Shown here in pieces: positions 35,653 to 47,089 of a stretch of DNA of 64,000 nucleotides. The notes beneath the pieces were generated by a model. It searched no databases. It was not told the origin of the DNA and was given only the letters and a program-made list of their open reading frames with translations. The stretch covers positions 10,262,755-10,326,754 of the forward strand of contig NC_091134.1 of NCBI RefSeq assembly GCF_041381155.1, in the 5' to 3' direction. Position numbers and translations under genes: made by a program. Position 1 is the stretch's first letter, and each line of letters opens with the position of its first letter. Source of the stretch: Argopecten irradians. Lineage: Eukaryota > Mollusca > Bivalvia > Pectinida > Pectinidae.

Positions 35653-38600
35653 TCACTGTTTGACGTATTGAAAGAGGTCGACTATTCGCGGATATGCTAC
35701 TGTAGTTTTGCCGATTGTTGCAGGATGGTTTTTCACAATCATAATTAACTCTTCTAAGGCTTGTTTTTGGTCGTCCTCCGTCATCCGGCTAAATGCAGAT
35801 AGTGTCGAATAGAAAGTCTTTATGTCCTCCGTAGTGTACTGAAAATATATGACATCGTTCTGTTTGTAACTCATAAAACATTGATTTATAATTATATTTA
35901 TGCTGTTTCCTTCTTTAGCATGTACTGTTTCAATAGACCAGTCACCTAGGCAAAGAACTGTAAATATAACTAGCCATAGAATAGAAAAACAGCAAATTAT
36001 TGCAACGGAAGCACCTACGTTTTTGTCTATATTAGATATGCTTAGATTTTTAACTATTTTCAGTGGCTACTACATGGTCACGTGACGTTCAATTACATAT
36101 AGCATATTGATTCGGTGTTTCCATTTTACTAACACCGAGTCAAAATTCCCTTGTGAACTTCATTGAATAAACTCTTCATTCTGTTCTTTGACCAACGCCT
36201 TTGTTCTAATTAATATGCACATAAGATATTGCTTTTGGCATTTTTTGAAGAAACGACATATGTAATATTAACATTAAGGATCTTTGTTGAGGTCCATATG
36301 ACGTTATATCGCCCTTACAGAATTTATTCTATTCGGGCGATAAAACATGATATGGACCTCAACAAAGGTCCATGATTGATATTTATATACTACTTGATAT
36401 GAAGTAAATATAATGCCATCCTATTATCTGCCTTCTGTAATCCATCGTCTTTATACAATGCCTAGTGAATATGTGTGTATCTATAAAATATGGTATACCA
36501 TATCTAGAGGTTTAACAATATATTAACTATACGAATGTTTTGTTTACTTGTCTTCAATGCCATGTAAATTGATGTGTTATAGTGTTGTCCACATTGGAAT
36601 TAAATCTAATTATCAAAACATATGTAAAATAATAATTAAATTTACTCGGCTAAGTCATCCAGAATAATTTATTTCATTTAATTAAATAAATGATTACATT
36701 AATCAAATAATTGATTACATATTGTTATTCTATAATAGACTAATTAATATTTACATCATGTCTGCATTAAATTGACCACTGTTGTAATACTATGACCTTT
36801 ACCTCAGAAGCAGGGAAGTCTAATTCTTTCCTTGTTTTGAGTCGAAGTCCCTTGAAATCGTCTATAGCTTTTTTCCACCAAAATCTTATATATTGCGGTT
36901 CGTCGTCTGCGTAATAGCTAAGGACCTTTTCGGTCAGAGCATTTACCCAGTCAACGCGGATATCTTGAATGTTCCATACCAGAACTAGTGAGAAGGAAAT
37001 TAAATAACAGAATAAACATTTTGCCTTCGGAAACTTATCAATTTTTTTTATCTTTGTTGAGGTCAATTTGATGCATCATTATCGCCTTGTAGAATAGTAT
37101 GTCGCAGTGTGTTAAATTTATGTTGATGGTAATTTCAACAATGGTTTCACGACAGCTCCGTGAAGAACTCAACAGTTGGGCAATGTGAGTTTATTAACAC
37201 GGTTGTGACGTCAAACATTAGAAATACTAACTCGGTGTTTCTGACAAAATTGAAATAACGACTGCATGTGCTAAATACCGACCTCCACGTGACGATGTAA
37301 TACATGTATTTTAAGTAATACAAAGATAGGAAAATCGGCATATCTGATATATGAAGATGAGATTTATGTCGGATTTCTATAATCGTGACCATACATAGAC
37401 AGACTGTTTGTTTCATTAATCATTACGATAGACAACTTGTTACTATCGCAAGAAATAGCATGCATGTTTTAATAACAATGGAACATATTTGCAGTTTGAT
37501 AGATATGTTGCTGGAAATGTTATTTATGAATCGTACTTTTGGCTTCCAATGTAGTGTGAAAATATATATTCTTTTGGTACCTGTCATGGATGCATTTTTC
37601 CGATATACGACGGAATCTGCCACCTAGTTTGTATAAAACTTACTTAAGCTTCCATTAGGCCTCAAAACCCTGGTGATCTCACGCATAGACGCCTCATTTG
37701 CAAACCAATGGAAGCATTGAGCTGCCACGATTCCCTGTAAATTAGAAAATAAATATGAAGAACCGAAAACATTAGTAACCAAGATCTGCATTCATTGTTA
37801 ATCAACAAACATGATGAATATGAAAACGGTTGTAATTTGGAAAAATCACGACCTGATCAACAGTTTAGTTTATCTATAATATATGTTACCTGTACAGAGT
37901 TGTCGGGAAACGGTAAGGAGTCTGCCGTGCACTGGATAGTGGAAACCCCTGGACATCGGTCACGTAATGTTGTCAGGAAATCGACCATTGGTTCACTAGC
38001 CACAAACTTCAAATTCTATTGGTTAAAGTTCATACAATTTTAGCCCGAGGAAATAAGTAAATTCGAGAAGTTTGTGCATATTGGTTAGGCATTTTAACCT
38101 ATATGTAATTACATTTACATTGAACTGTTGTACTTGATACCATTTAAAACAGATTTGCTCTTCATCGACGCGGTTTTAAACATCTAGATGGTACTAATCA
38201 AGTACAAAACACATCTAACTGCCTTATAGTGTATATTCAAAGGTTTTTTATTTTTGTATAAAAGTAGATTTTTAATCTGGTAAATATAAGGTTTTATGGT
38301 GAAAATATATGTCATATATCTTATCTCAAGAGGTGGAAACTTTGATGTTTTTTATTCGTGCTTTCCATCCCACGCGATGAAATATACCTGTTATCCATGC
38401 AGAAACAAGGAATATCTCGATATATATTTCTTTCTTCATGATCAATAAATAGAAAGATATAATGAAAGAATGAGTGAGTGAAATGTTGTATTATTGTTAC
38501 ACGATGTTGTTATGGAATGAATAAGTATTGTGTCAATGGTTTGCATTTTGGAAGGCTGGCACTAAGGTCCCAACTTTGAATGTTACATGGTCTTGAGCAA

Positions 38601-41600
38601 TGCTACATTTTCTCTGTTAAAACGATGGCCATATTAGATGAATAAATTATGAATATTGTTATAATTTATAACAAAAACAATGGTGTTTAATCACTCTTAA
38701 TTCTTGCTTTTGTACTATCTGATGCATTAATCTGTTACACATGAATGTAGTTAAGCAAGCAAAATATCCTTAAATTTATAAATTCAGTGTGTATTATATT
38801 CTATACGATGATAGTTGGGTTTTTTATGAATACCAAATACTAATTTTTAGATTGACTGGACAGTAATTATCGTCCTTACAGTTGGTAATGCTTTGTATAA
38901 GTGTCTTGTTAATTTACCAGTCCCTGCTCCTAGTTCAAGAATGTCGCATTCTCCATCTGAAACAGAACGAATGATTTCCTCTACTTCATCGTCATGACAA
39001 TCAAATATTAATAAATAAGTAATACAATAGTAAGTATAGAAACTAAAACTATTTCAGCATTACTTTGATTTTTTTGAGTATATAAAACACAAAGTTCAAA
39101 ATGACTCTAAATAAACATAAACAGTTAATATTAAAATCATAGGTGCCATAGTTATCCAGTGCCTTCAGGTTTGATGAATAAAGTCGCGAAAACCATTCAA
39201 ATGGACTGCCAAACACTCATGATCGATGCTTTATAACATTAGTTATCAATCAATCAGAGGCAACGTAACAAACGTTCACGTTATCTTCTGCGTTATTAGT
39301 TTATAGCATAAATATTGAAGACCATCGTAACGAGCAGCATTGAATTATAAATATATATAACATATAGAACAGGCTATTTTCAATCTTACCCACCTGTATT
39401 AGATACGCTTTCGGCGGTTAACATTCGCAAAATTTCTGATGTCGTTTCCGGTGTGTAATCGGGTCTGTATTTATCATAATGTGATCCCTATACTCAAAAG
39501 AAAAATAATACTATTTAGAAAGAACATTTAAATATCATACATTTTTATATTGGTTAAAGTTATATGTGCCGTATTTTTCATACTCACGAATCAAGATGAG
39601 CTTTTAATATGTTATTCATCACCAAAAATTACCAACTTTTTGAAAATTACAGTGCTTTCAATGCATAGGTATTAATTTTACATGTGCAAATAAGAGCTGA
39701 AAAAGATTTTTGGCAGTACTGCCAAAAATTATTTATTTACATCAATAGTGAAGTGAAATGAGTACATACGGTGAGACCATGAAGCCAAATTGTGGTCTAC
39801 AATTTCATTACACATTTTTACATTGTTTTTAGTAATTATAAAGTGACCTCTTCAGGTATGTTTTCATTTAAACATATTTAAGGCATAAACAACATTTTTT
39901 TCAGTACAAAATTTCTGTGTTATAACTAACGTTTATAAGTCATCTAAAGCCATTTGAATGGTTTTTACAGCTTTATTCATCAAACCTTATGGTTTTTAAT
40001 AAATTAATGATAAACAAGAGGCCCAAAGGGCCTTAACGGTCATCGGACTACCTTGGCAATAGTAAAATTAATTATATATGGTGTCACTTTGTCAGGACCA
40101 TGTCAGGATCATTTTGAATTTCTTTCAACAGATTTTATTTCAAACAAGAGGGCCAAGGGCCTTAACATATAGGAAATTAATTAGATATAGTGTCATGGTA
40201 CCATCTTCGATTTGTGATCAACTAGAGATGTAACAATACTTTGTCGGGACCATGTCAGGATCATTTCATGCAAGTTCCAGCCTAATCGCACCGGTAGAAC
40301 TTGAGAAGAATTTCAAAATGTGTTTTCAAGATGGCGGCTGACCTCTTAAGTTCAATCTGATTAATATGTAGATCTGTCACTCCGTTTAATAGCGGATATG
40401 TCAACATCCCATAAGTAGTCACATTCTATTCCATTTGAAAACTACATACTTTCAAACTGTTTCTGGAAGCAATAATTTGATTGGCTAATTCGAAAGTTCA
40501 TTCAAACCTGACCCCTGAAGGGATGTTAACAAAAGGAGTGATACTAAGAACTTTAGCTATGAAATGAAATCTGTATACAGACAAATATGTTTAGCCACGA
40601 GCAAAATATAAATAAGTTTATCAAACATGAAATTGTGTATATTTATAAGTAACAGCATGATGTGTACTCATTGACACACAGGCACATGTATGTATTGGTC
40701 GCTATGCATGTTATTTTGGTATTTATAAGAAATAAATGAAGTTAAATTTGAACACAAAATATATGTATTTGACATGATGTTATTTATTTAAGAACGTAGA
40801 AAAAAGTTTTTTTTTGGTAATTAGGATTAGTTTCATATTGTCTAGATTGTATCCCAATAAAAAATGTTAAATTAGTCGGTTCCGTTTTGTTTGGGTCTAG
40901 AGGACACTTGGCTAAGTAGCCGTAACCAATAAGGAATTGTATTAGTGTAAAGGGGATTCTATGTACAAAAATAGCCTAAACTCTAGACAACTTCTGTATG
41001 CGGTTGTCCAGTTGACCTACTTTTCAGAGAGATCGGGAATTAGTGTGTTTTTAATCCAGCTTTGCTTGGAAAGTATTAGACTGGCCACCAGACCCTAAGT
41101 TGCTGATAAGACTTTCTCAGCAGAGTTCTTTACTAGATTATCACCCCCTAGTTTAAACCTCTAGAATCAGACAAAAATGACCAAGCCAAATTTTGGTGAT
41201 TTTTTTTAATATTCTAGAGACTGTAGCTCCACTCCGGATGCACTGACTGAATATTTAGTCTTTGGGGAATTCAAAACGTCTTTACTTAGATTCCTTATTT
41301 AGATACTTGTAGATCCTAAATTATGTAATTATGTAATGCAGTTTAGGATGATAATGCGCTCTTTGTGGTATATCACTTTAATTTGTATTCAAATTAATCC
41401 ACAGAATTCAATTTACTATACGTCAAAATCTCTTTAAAATTCCCAAATTCATTTAGGAACAGTGAAATCATTTTCGACGTTTACCAGCAAATCAGATGAA
41501 GGGATATTACAAACGGCAAAGTAATGTTTCCCTCCGTAAGCGATACATTCATATTTAAGCCATTGAAAATGCTCGTTACAAAATTGAATTTTTTTACTAT

Positions 41601-42672
41601 GGAGGTCGCCCTTAGATATTGTCGCCATTGTTTAAAAGTAAGATCGTCCTTATATGAACTGTCAGTTGATAAGACGTACAGATGTCAATATGTTGGTGGT
41701 AGCTTCATGTATATAGGTCAGCTTTAAAGGCAGCTCACCGTGAAATACTAAACAAATTGTGAAATATGAATCAAACCAAGTAATTTCAAATTGTTCAGTT
41801 ATTCGTTATTAAACATTCTTTGAAGGATGCAGCGAAATTTAAAAAAAAATAAAAAAATCTATACTTTTTCCGGAGGTTTTAATTCTGTCTGGATGCATGC
41901 AGTTACATATTCATGCCATGTAAAGGATACCGTGACCATGAATTTATGACATTGCTATCAGATATTAAGTGAAACATTTAAACTACAATATATCAAACAT
42001 GTAAAACTTGTTTGTTGAAATCCAGAGGTTGAAAACAGTATGCTTTTGAATATTATGGTGTATTTGTAACCATTTTTGCGTTGTGTGTTCAGAAGAATCC
42101 ATCTTCTGATACACAGAACGCACCACTCCTGACACCATTCGTTACTTTTGTTTTTAAACCAGACAAAAATCAATTAAAGTGGTATATACGATACGAACTT
42201 ATAAGAAACTCGAAGAATCTGAAGTACACGTCCTAAAATCCTAGCCGATTCTGTCTAATTCCTCGAAAAGCTAACTACTAAGTCCTACATATAAACTACA
42301 AGTCATAGGGAAACACTCCCGTATAAATCAAGTTAACAAGCCCCGATCCCAGAGCCGCAGCGTTTTTATAACTCTTAGACACAATGAAATCAATTTCTGA
42401 ATCTTACTACAAAACGAATGAACCTTACATATTATTACTCATTAAAAAACATTGATAATTAATGTTTTAAAATTAAGCAGATTTAAGCAGAACAGTATTA
42501 AATTACCAATACTATGAATTATCTGAACATTAACTAAGCTGACCATACTCCATACAGTGTAGAATTGAAAACACTACATCATAATTACACTGGATGTTTA
42601 TTTGATTTAAATACTTACATCGGTGAATCCGTCTTGTACTATCTGGAACAGATTGCTTGTCTTTTCCGCCAT
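35653..42672 (-). CDS. SAM-dependent methyltransferase, seven exons
   Basis: Exons (minus): 42672-42619, 39487-39394, 38956-38880, 38015-37890, 37734-37644, 36984-36803 and 35838-35653. All junctions are GT-AG and phases agree, giving 269 aa, the usual size of class I (type 11) methyltransferases annotated like Dictyostelium DDB_G0268948. It shows the SAM-binding motif ILELGAGTG (55-63), SEPMVDFL after strand 2, TADSLPFPDNSV (105-116), AAQCFHWF (about 120-128) and ILVWN (148-152). The N-terminal HYDKYRPDY block is typical of this subfamily. The substrate is unknown and the product is probably soluble. The second donor (GTGGGT) was chosen to keep frame. Introns hold repeats at 36283-36372, 37043-37096, 38127-38210, 39170-40012, 40014-40340 and 41083-41790. 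Confidence 0.9.
36283..36372. repeat. Foldback hairpin, family E, in methyltransferase intron 6
   Basis: Arms TAAGGATCTTTGTTGAGGTC and GACCTCAACAAAGG; inner stem TATCGCCC/GGGCGATA; a 20-nt AT-rich loop. The TAAGGAT terminus matches other foldbacks, but the apex lacks the CGCG core. Confidence 0.6.
37043..37096 (+). repeat. Partial copy of the family E foldback
   Basis: ATCTTTGTTGAGGTCAATTT followed by ATTATCGCC and TGTAGAATAG repeats the left arm and loop edge of 36283-36372. The right arm is absent. It lies in methyltransferase intron 5. Confidence 0.55.
39170..40012. repeat. MITE-like repeat with 35-bp inverted ends overlapping methyltransferase exon 2
   Basis: TTTGATGAATAAAGTCGCG...CCATTCAAATGG at 39170-39204 is the inverted complement of 39950-39984 with few mismatches. 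The sequence between includes methyltransferase exon 2 (39487-39394) and the perfect palindrome TTTTTGGCAGTACTGCCAAA. Segments right of 39714 match 19906-20195, so part of this belongs to foldback family C. The unit may therefore be two nearby repeats rather than one element. Confidence 0.45.
40014..40340 (-). repeat. Dispersed repeat with CAAGAGGCCC end, in intron 1
   Basis: Begins ACAAGAGGCCCAAAGGGCC, repeats a similar start at about 40146 (ACAAGAGGGCCAAGGGCC), then carries GTCAGGATCATTTCATGC and GTTTTCAAGATGGCGGCTG modules also seen at 43676-44050. Confidence 0.7.
41083..41225 (-). repeat. Dispersed repeat, inverted partner of 12112-12285
   Basis: TAAGACTTTCTCAGCAGAGT and the neighbouring TTTACTAGATTATC are the diverged complement of the left-hand copy. 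It lies in methyltransferase intron 1. Confidence 0.55.
41391..41790 (+). repeat. Partial family C foldback body
   Basis: Starts with the end of a hairpin arm (CAAATTAATCC), then AATTCAATTTACTATACG, and runs parallel to 19397-19720 (AAGCCATTGAAAATGCTCGT). The hairpin itself is missing. Confidence 0.6.
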
Positions 42673-43675
42673 TGTTCTAGTCTCCTTTAAAAGTCAAGCA
42701 CACTAAATCCTTTCAGTCTGTCCATAGAATAGAAAGAAGAAGAAAATGCTGATCAGTCCTATTAAAAGCATTGTTTACTTCTCATTGTTATACAAAAACA
42801 AATCATTACGTGATAATCATACTTGGCGTAAGTATAGCTTTGAATGTCTTTATTTTTTACATAAGCAGTACGTACTTAAGGTTACCTTGCCTTGTGGAAC
42901 AGGTTTTTGAATATTAAAGTAAAATACACCGTACTACAGTAGTAAAGGACGCTATCGTATAAACCCGACATCAGCGTGTCCTATATCCTAACCATCCTCT
43001 TATCTTTACACTAAAGCTAACAGTTTGTCCACAATATATCTGGTACTTTACAGCACACATGACAGAAGACGCATAAAGGGTCAAATGCACGACGTAAAGA
43101 TCGATTCATAAGTAAATACCTGCTACAAGTTGGAGTAACACATTTCTTCGTCGTGGCAGCTACTTGTCGTTATATTATTGTTGTGATTCTTAAAATAGAC
43201 TCGCGCTCACATCCAAGAGGTTCCGAATATAATATATAAGAGGTACAGTACGGGGTACAGTATTTTGATAATGAAATGTAAAATTTGTCCTTTACAACTG
43301 CGATTAATTACCTCGATCGACACCATTTAGTATATGAATTATGTTTTAATAATCTCCCCTAAATCAAAGTAAAAATTTTAACTAACGGACAAATGTAATT
43401 CCGTGACTTTCTTTAATAAGAATACCCCAATAATGCATCGTTAAAATATCTTTTTTAAATCGCATTTTTTAAAAAAAATAAGGTTTATTTTGTACAAAAT
43501 GATAACACGGTGTGCTTAATACGCGTAACGATGTATATGTATTTACGTATATCACTCAGTAACTGAAAAATAAATCAGTAACAAAATATCGTATATATCT
43601 GATACATATATCTTTCTGCCTTGTATATGACTTCATCAATTGTTAATTGATATAGCTGATTTGAAAGCTGTCTGA
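42673..43675. other. Spacer upstream of the methyltransferase gene
   Basis: This should contain the methyltransferase promoter on the minus strand, but no clear TATA or initiator pair was identified. It is also where the missing 3' exons of the 45508-44144 gene would be expected. None was found. Confidence 0.45.
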
Positions 43676-44050
43676 AGAAGCTTGAGAAGAAGTTCAAAAT
43701 GTGTTTTCAAGATGGCGGCTGTGGCAGCCATCTTGGATTTCGGATGGAACCGAAAAATAAGAACACTTTGTCGGGATCATGTCAGGATCATTTTATGCAA
43801 GTTTCAGCCAAATCGCACCAGTAGAACTTGAGAAGAAAATCAAAGTGTGTTTTCAAGATGGCGGCTGTGGCGGCCATCTTAGATTTCGGATCGACCCGAA
43901 AAATGAAAACACTCTGTCGGGATCATGTCAGGATCATTTCATGCAAGTTTCAGCCAAATCGCACCGGTTTAACTTGAGAAGAAGTTCAAAATGTGTTTTC
44001 AAGATGGCGGCTGTGGCGGCCATCTAGGATTTCGGACCCTTCGGGTCAGA
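43676..44050 (+). repeat. Two and a half tandem units of a 146-bp repeat
   Basis: CTTGAGAAGAAGTTC recurs at about 43681, 43827 and 43973. Each copy is followed by GTTTTCAAGATGGCGGCTGT, CGGCCATCTTRGATTTCGGA and GTCGGGATCATGTCAGGATC. One diverged unit is present at 40230-40340. The open frame over it is a repeat artefact. Confidence 0.85.
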
Positions 44051-44143
44051 TGACATAAAAATGCAAAGTATCGTTGGTTCAGTAACACGATATTATATGA
44101 AATCAATTAAAACAATGAAGAAAGTGACGTTCAGCAATGGTAT

Positions 44144-45508
44144 TTACATGAAACGAAGTTGATGCTCTACATTGACAGTAATGTCTCCATTTAGAAAATC
44201 CATCACAGCTGGTTCCCGAATTTTGTAAATAATATTCCGGGCACCAGAGTGATCTCCAATATCGCCTGGAATTAAAAATGGATTTAATGTGTAAAAGAAT
44301 GATAAGTTATTCATTTTCAAACATATAGTTTGGTATTTTTATTCATATTTGGAACGCATGGTGGACAAGTCGTTAAGGTGTTCGGACACATAACCACGAA
44401 ACCAGGTACTGATCGAAGTTCCGCTTGTACAACCTGGCTCATCCTGAAATGGCTATTATAGGACGCGGTGGTAAGGCAGCAGTATCATATTTAACCGGGT
44501 TGTTGGGTAATTAAAGTCCTACCAACATAGATACAGTGTCCACCAAGGACGTCACACGGCCTACACGCTATATCATCCCAGTCATGGTTATGAGCACCAT
44601 ACAGGTGGATAACTTTCTGTGAGATAAAAGGAATGTTCAATGCCTTTGTTAGCATCACAACATGTTCGATAAAGAAAATATCGACCATATCTACTATTTA
44701 ATATCACAGAGCGTTTCGTTTTCGGTTTTTTCCCTTGATTTTTGTTTTATTTTGTAAATTGTAAATAAGCATCTATTTGTCTTTTCTACAAGATAGTTTG
44801 GAAAAGAAAACGTCAAATATAATCTAACTGTAAAGTTAAGATGTCATCAGAGCTGATTAGAAGTATACCTAATGCTGAGCTCACCTTTGGCTCGCCAGTA
44901 AGAGAACTAATGGCGTAGAGTTTAGGTCCGTCTCCCATATTGTTGTGTGTATACAAAATGTTTGGGTGAACTCTTCTGGCACACAGACCGGAGGTCTCGT
45001 CTGGACGAGTAACATGACCCAATGAACTTCAGGGTAGGAACTGCGGAATGACTACAAATCAGGTTACTCATAATCAAAATAATATATTTGGTTATATAAG
45101 AGTTTAAAAGCAAAATGAATACTTACAAACTGTTTTGTAATTTTATAATCAGTATATTTGATTTTTGTCTCTTCAAGATTGATTTTACTCCACGACTCTA
45201 TACATCATAGCAACATGTATGGTGGTACTCAGTAATAGTATCAGCAATTTTACAGTACTCGTATCAAATGTTACTTAGTAGTCAGGTAGAACGACGAATA
45301 AAAAATAATTTTCCTCAGACTTTTGACCGATGCACAAAGAGGCATCAAATTGTTACCTCCGCAACAGTTAAACGATCAGAAACAAAATATTATATGATAT
45401 TTAGATCATAAACATATGCTTAGTTTATGTACCTCTGTTTTCCCCAGCGACATTCAGGCAATAAATTTGTCCTAACACGGACAGACAGGCAAAACGTAAA
45501 GGCAGCAT
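44144..45508 (-). CDS. Secreted propeller-like protein, 3' end missing
   Basis: Minus-strand exons: 45508-45433 (signal peptide MLPLRFACLSVLGQIYC), 45197-45127, about 45026-44885, 44616-44523 and 44265-44148. Conserved blocks are ETSGLCARRVHPNILYTHN, GPKLYAIS, HDWDDIA and CIYVGDIGDHSGARN..IYKIREP. This order (SGL, HND, DWEDIA, YIGDIGDN, EP) is shared with uncharacterised secreted proteins of molluscs and bacteria that I believe are beta-propellers. The junction between exons 2 and 3 does not keep phase with the best splice sites, so it is mis-modelled or damaged. The last exon either splices at GTAAAT (44147) or stops at TAA 44146-44144, which would leave only about 150 aa, roughly half the expected length. 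It may be a partial or dead gene; a 146-bp repeat array begins about 90 bp further on. Confidence 0.6.
44345..44450 (+). repeat. Possible degenerate SINE head
   Basis: TGGACAAGTCGTTAAGGTGT followed by CGGACACATAACCACGAA resembles the A-box half of the tRNA-derived SINE at 20922-21135. The B box is poor (TGATCGAAGTTCC). It lies in an intron of the 45508-44144 gene. Confidence 0.35.
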
Positions 45509-47089
45509 GATTACGTGTCGGTGTGGAGTCTGGAACGATTACGACTGTAAAAGTGTTTGAGCAAGCTACTAAATACTCTTTATCAATACTACAATTATCA
45601 CAATTATACATAAGCCATTTTGTTCTACTAGCGAATAAGCCATGAACAAACAATACCTCAATAGTATCATCTTAAACACAAACAAATCACGTTTGACACA
45701 TTTTATCTTATCTAACCCTTTCAATGCAAACTCGTACCATGCCGTGCTCTTTTGTTTAATAATTACTAACATTTTCGGTTTCGGGAAATATATCTGTAAG
45801 CTTTCTCTAGATAAAATGGCCTTAAAGACTTTCATTAGCTATCGATTAACATGACTTTTCCGTATTGAAAACGAAATAAGATACTCAGATACCTTAATAT
45901 ATTACAGATGGTTGGTTGGCCGATTGATAGATGAACATCCTTAAGACATCTTATGTTATTCAAGGATGGTCACCTGTGGATGCGGCGTGTTACGTGTATG
46001 TTAAGAATGACTACAGTATGTTCGTATTTATAAATTATAGGATACGAGACCAGCATGTAGCTATAGATATTCATTACTCCGTGCAACAATTCATCTTAAT
46101 ACATTTTATTTTCATAGACACTCTGTGTCAGGAATCATTTCACATTGAAACCAATGGCATTGTAAGTTTTGATTTAGGTTTGACCCTCCTCTGAAGATGT
46201 TGATCTAGCTTTTAACTGAATTAATATTGTATCCAAAAATGACTACGCCGCCGAGTGATACTGCTAGGGCCACCGACGATTGGTCTGGATTTCAGGTTTA
46301 CTGGATCTAAGACCTCGATGTACTCAGAATTTTGGTTTATAGCATTTTTAATAATGCCACAATACGTGCTGATCATTTGAGATTTGTTTGTTAATAAACA
46401 TATAGACGAATTACAAAATTGTATAAAAATTATAGAAATCCCGCCATTTATCAAACGAATAGTGCTGATTTAATCAAACTTCAGGTGAAAGAATTTTAAA
46501 TCAGACTTTTTAAACCCACTTTGAATAATACTCCTTCGGTTCAATCCATACATGTAAAATGTTCACATCATCAAATACGTGTAGTGTTCATTCTTAATTG
46601 TCTCTACATATGCAATTTGACATACGCAATATTGATTTTTTTTTTTTTTTATTTGTCGTATATTTGATTTGTTCTCCAAATGTAATGATAGTTTCTTGTA
46701 ATGTGACGTCATAAGTAATGACGTGATAAACAGTTTCAGAACAGCCGTCTAGACACGGCAACAGCGCTTAAGGATGTATCGGCTTTTATTTGTCATTTCT
46801 TGTACTACTTTTTGTCTGTAAGGATTTTCTAAATTTATCTTCGCCTCTGAGTCACCTTGATCATATTTACTATGAATAGTAGGATGTATGACCGCTTGAT
46901 AGATATCTACGTCAACATAGGGTACCTATTATCTATCAGGTTAAAGTGCACTCTAGATTAGGTCAATCAAATGTTATCGTGCTCGACATAGACATTTTGT
47001 ATAACATATCATGACTGTCAGTTCTGTAATGTTTTTCTATATTAGTTTTTGCGTGTGGTTAACCTGTGTAGTAAAAGTGCAGTTACATA
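45509..47089. other. Spacer between the secreted-protein gene and the B-box gene
   Basis: Divergent promoters are expected here. A palindromic CRE (TGACGTCA) at 46704-46711, with a half site TGACGTGA 16 bp later, lies 0.38 kb before the B-box start. A run of about 20 T is at 46631-46650. No exon is supported. Confidence 0.45.

Noticed and set aside
43779..44027. 82-codon plus-strand frame
   Set aside because: It spans two units of a 146-bp tandem repeat that also occurs elsewhere; its repeated peptide is a by-product.
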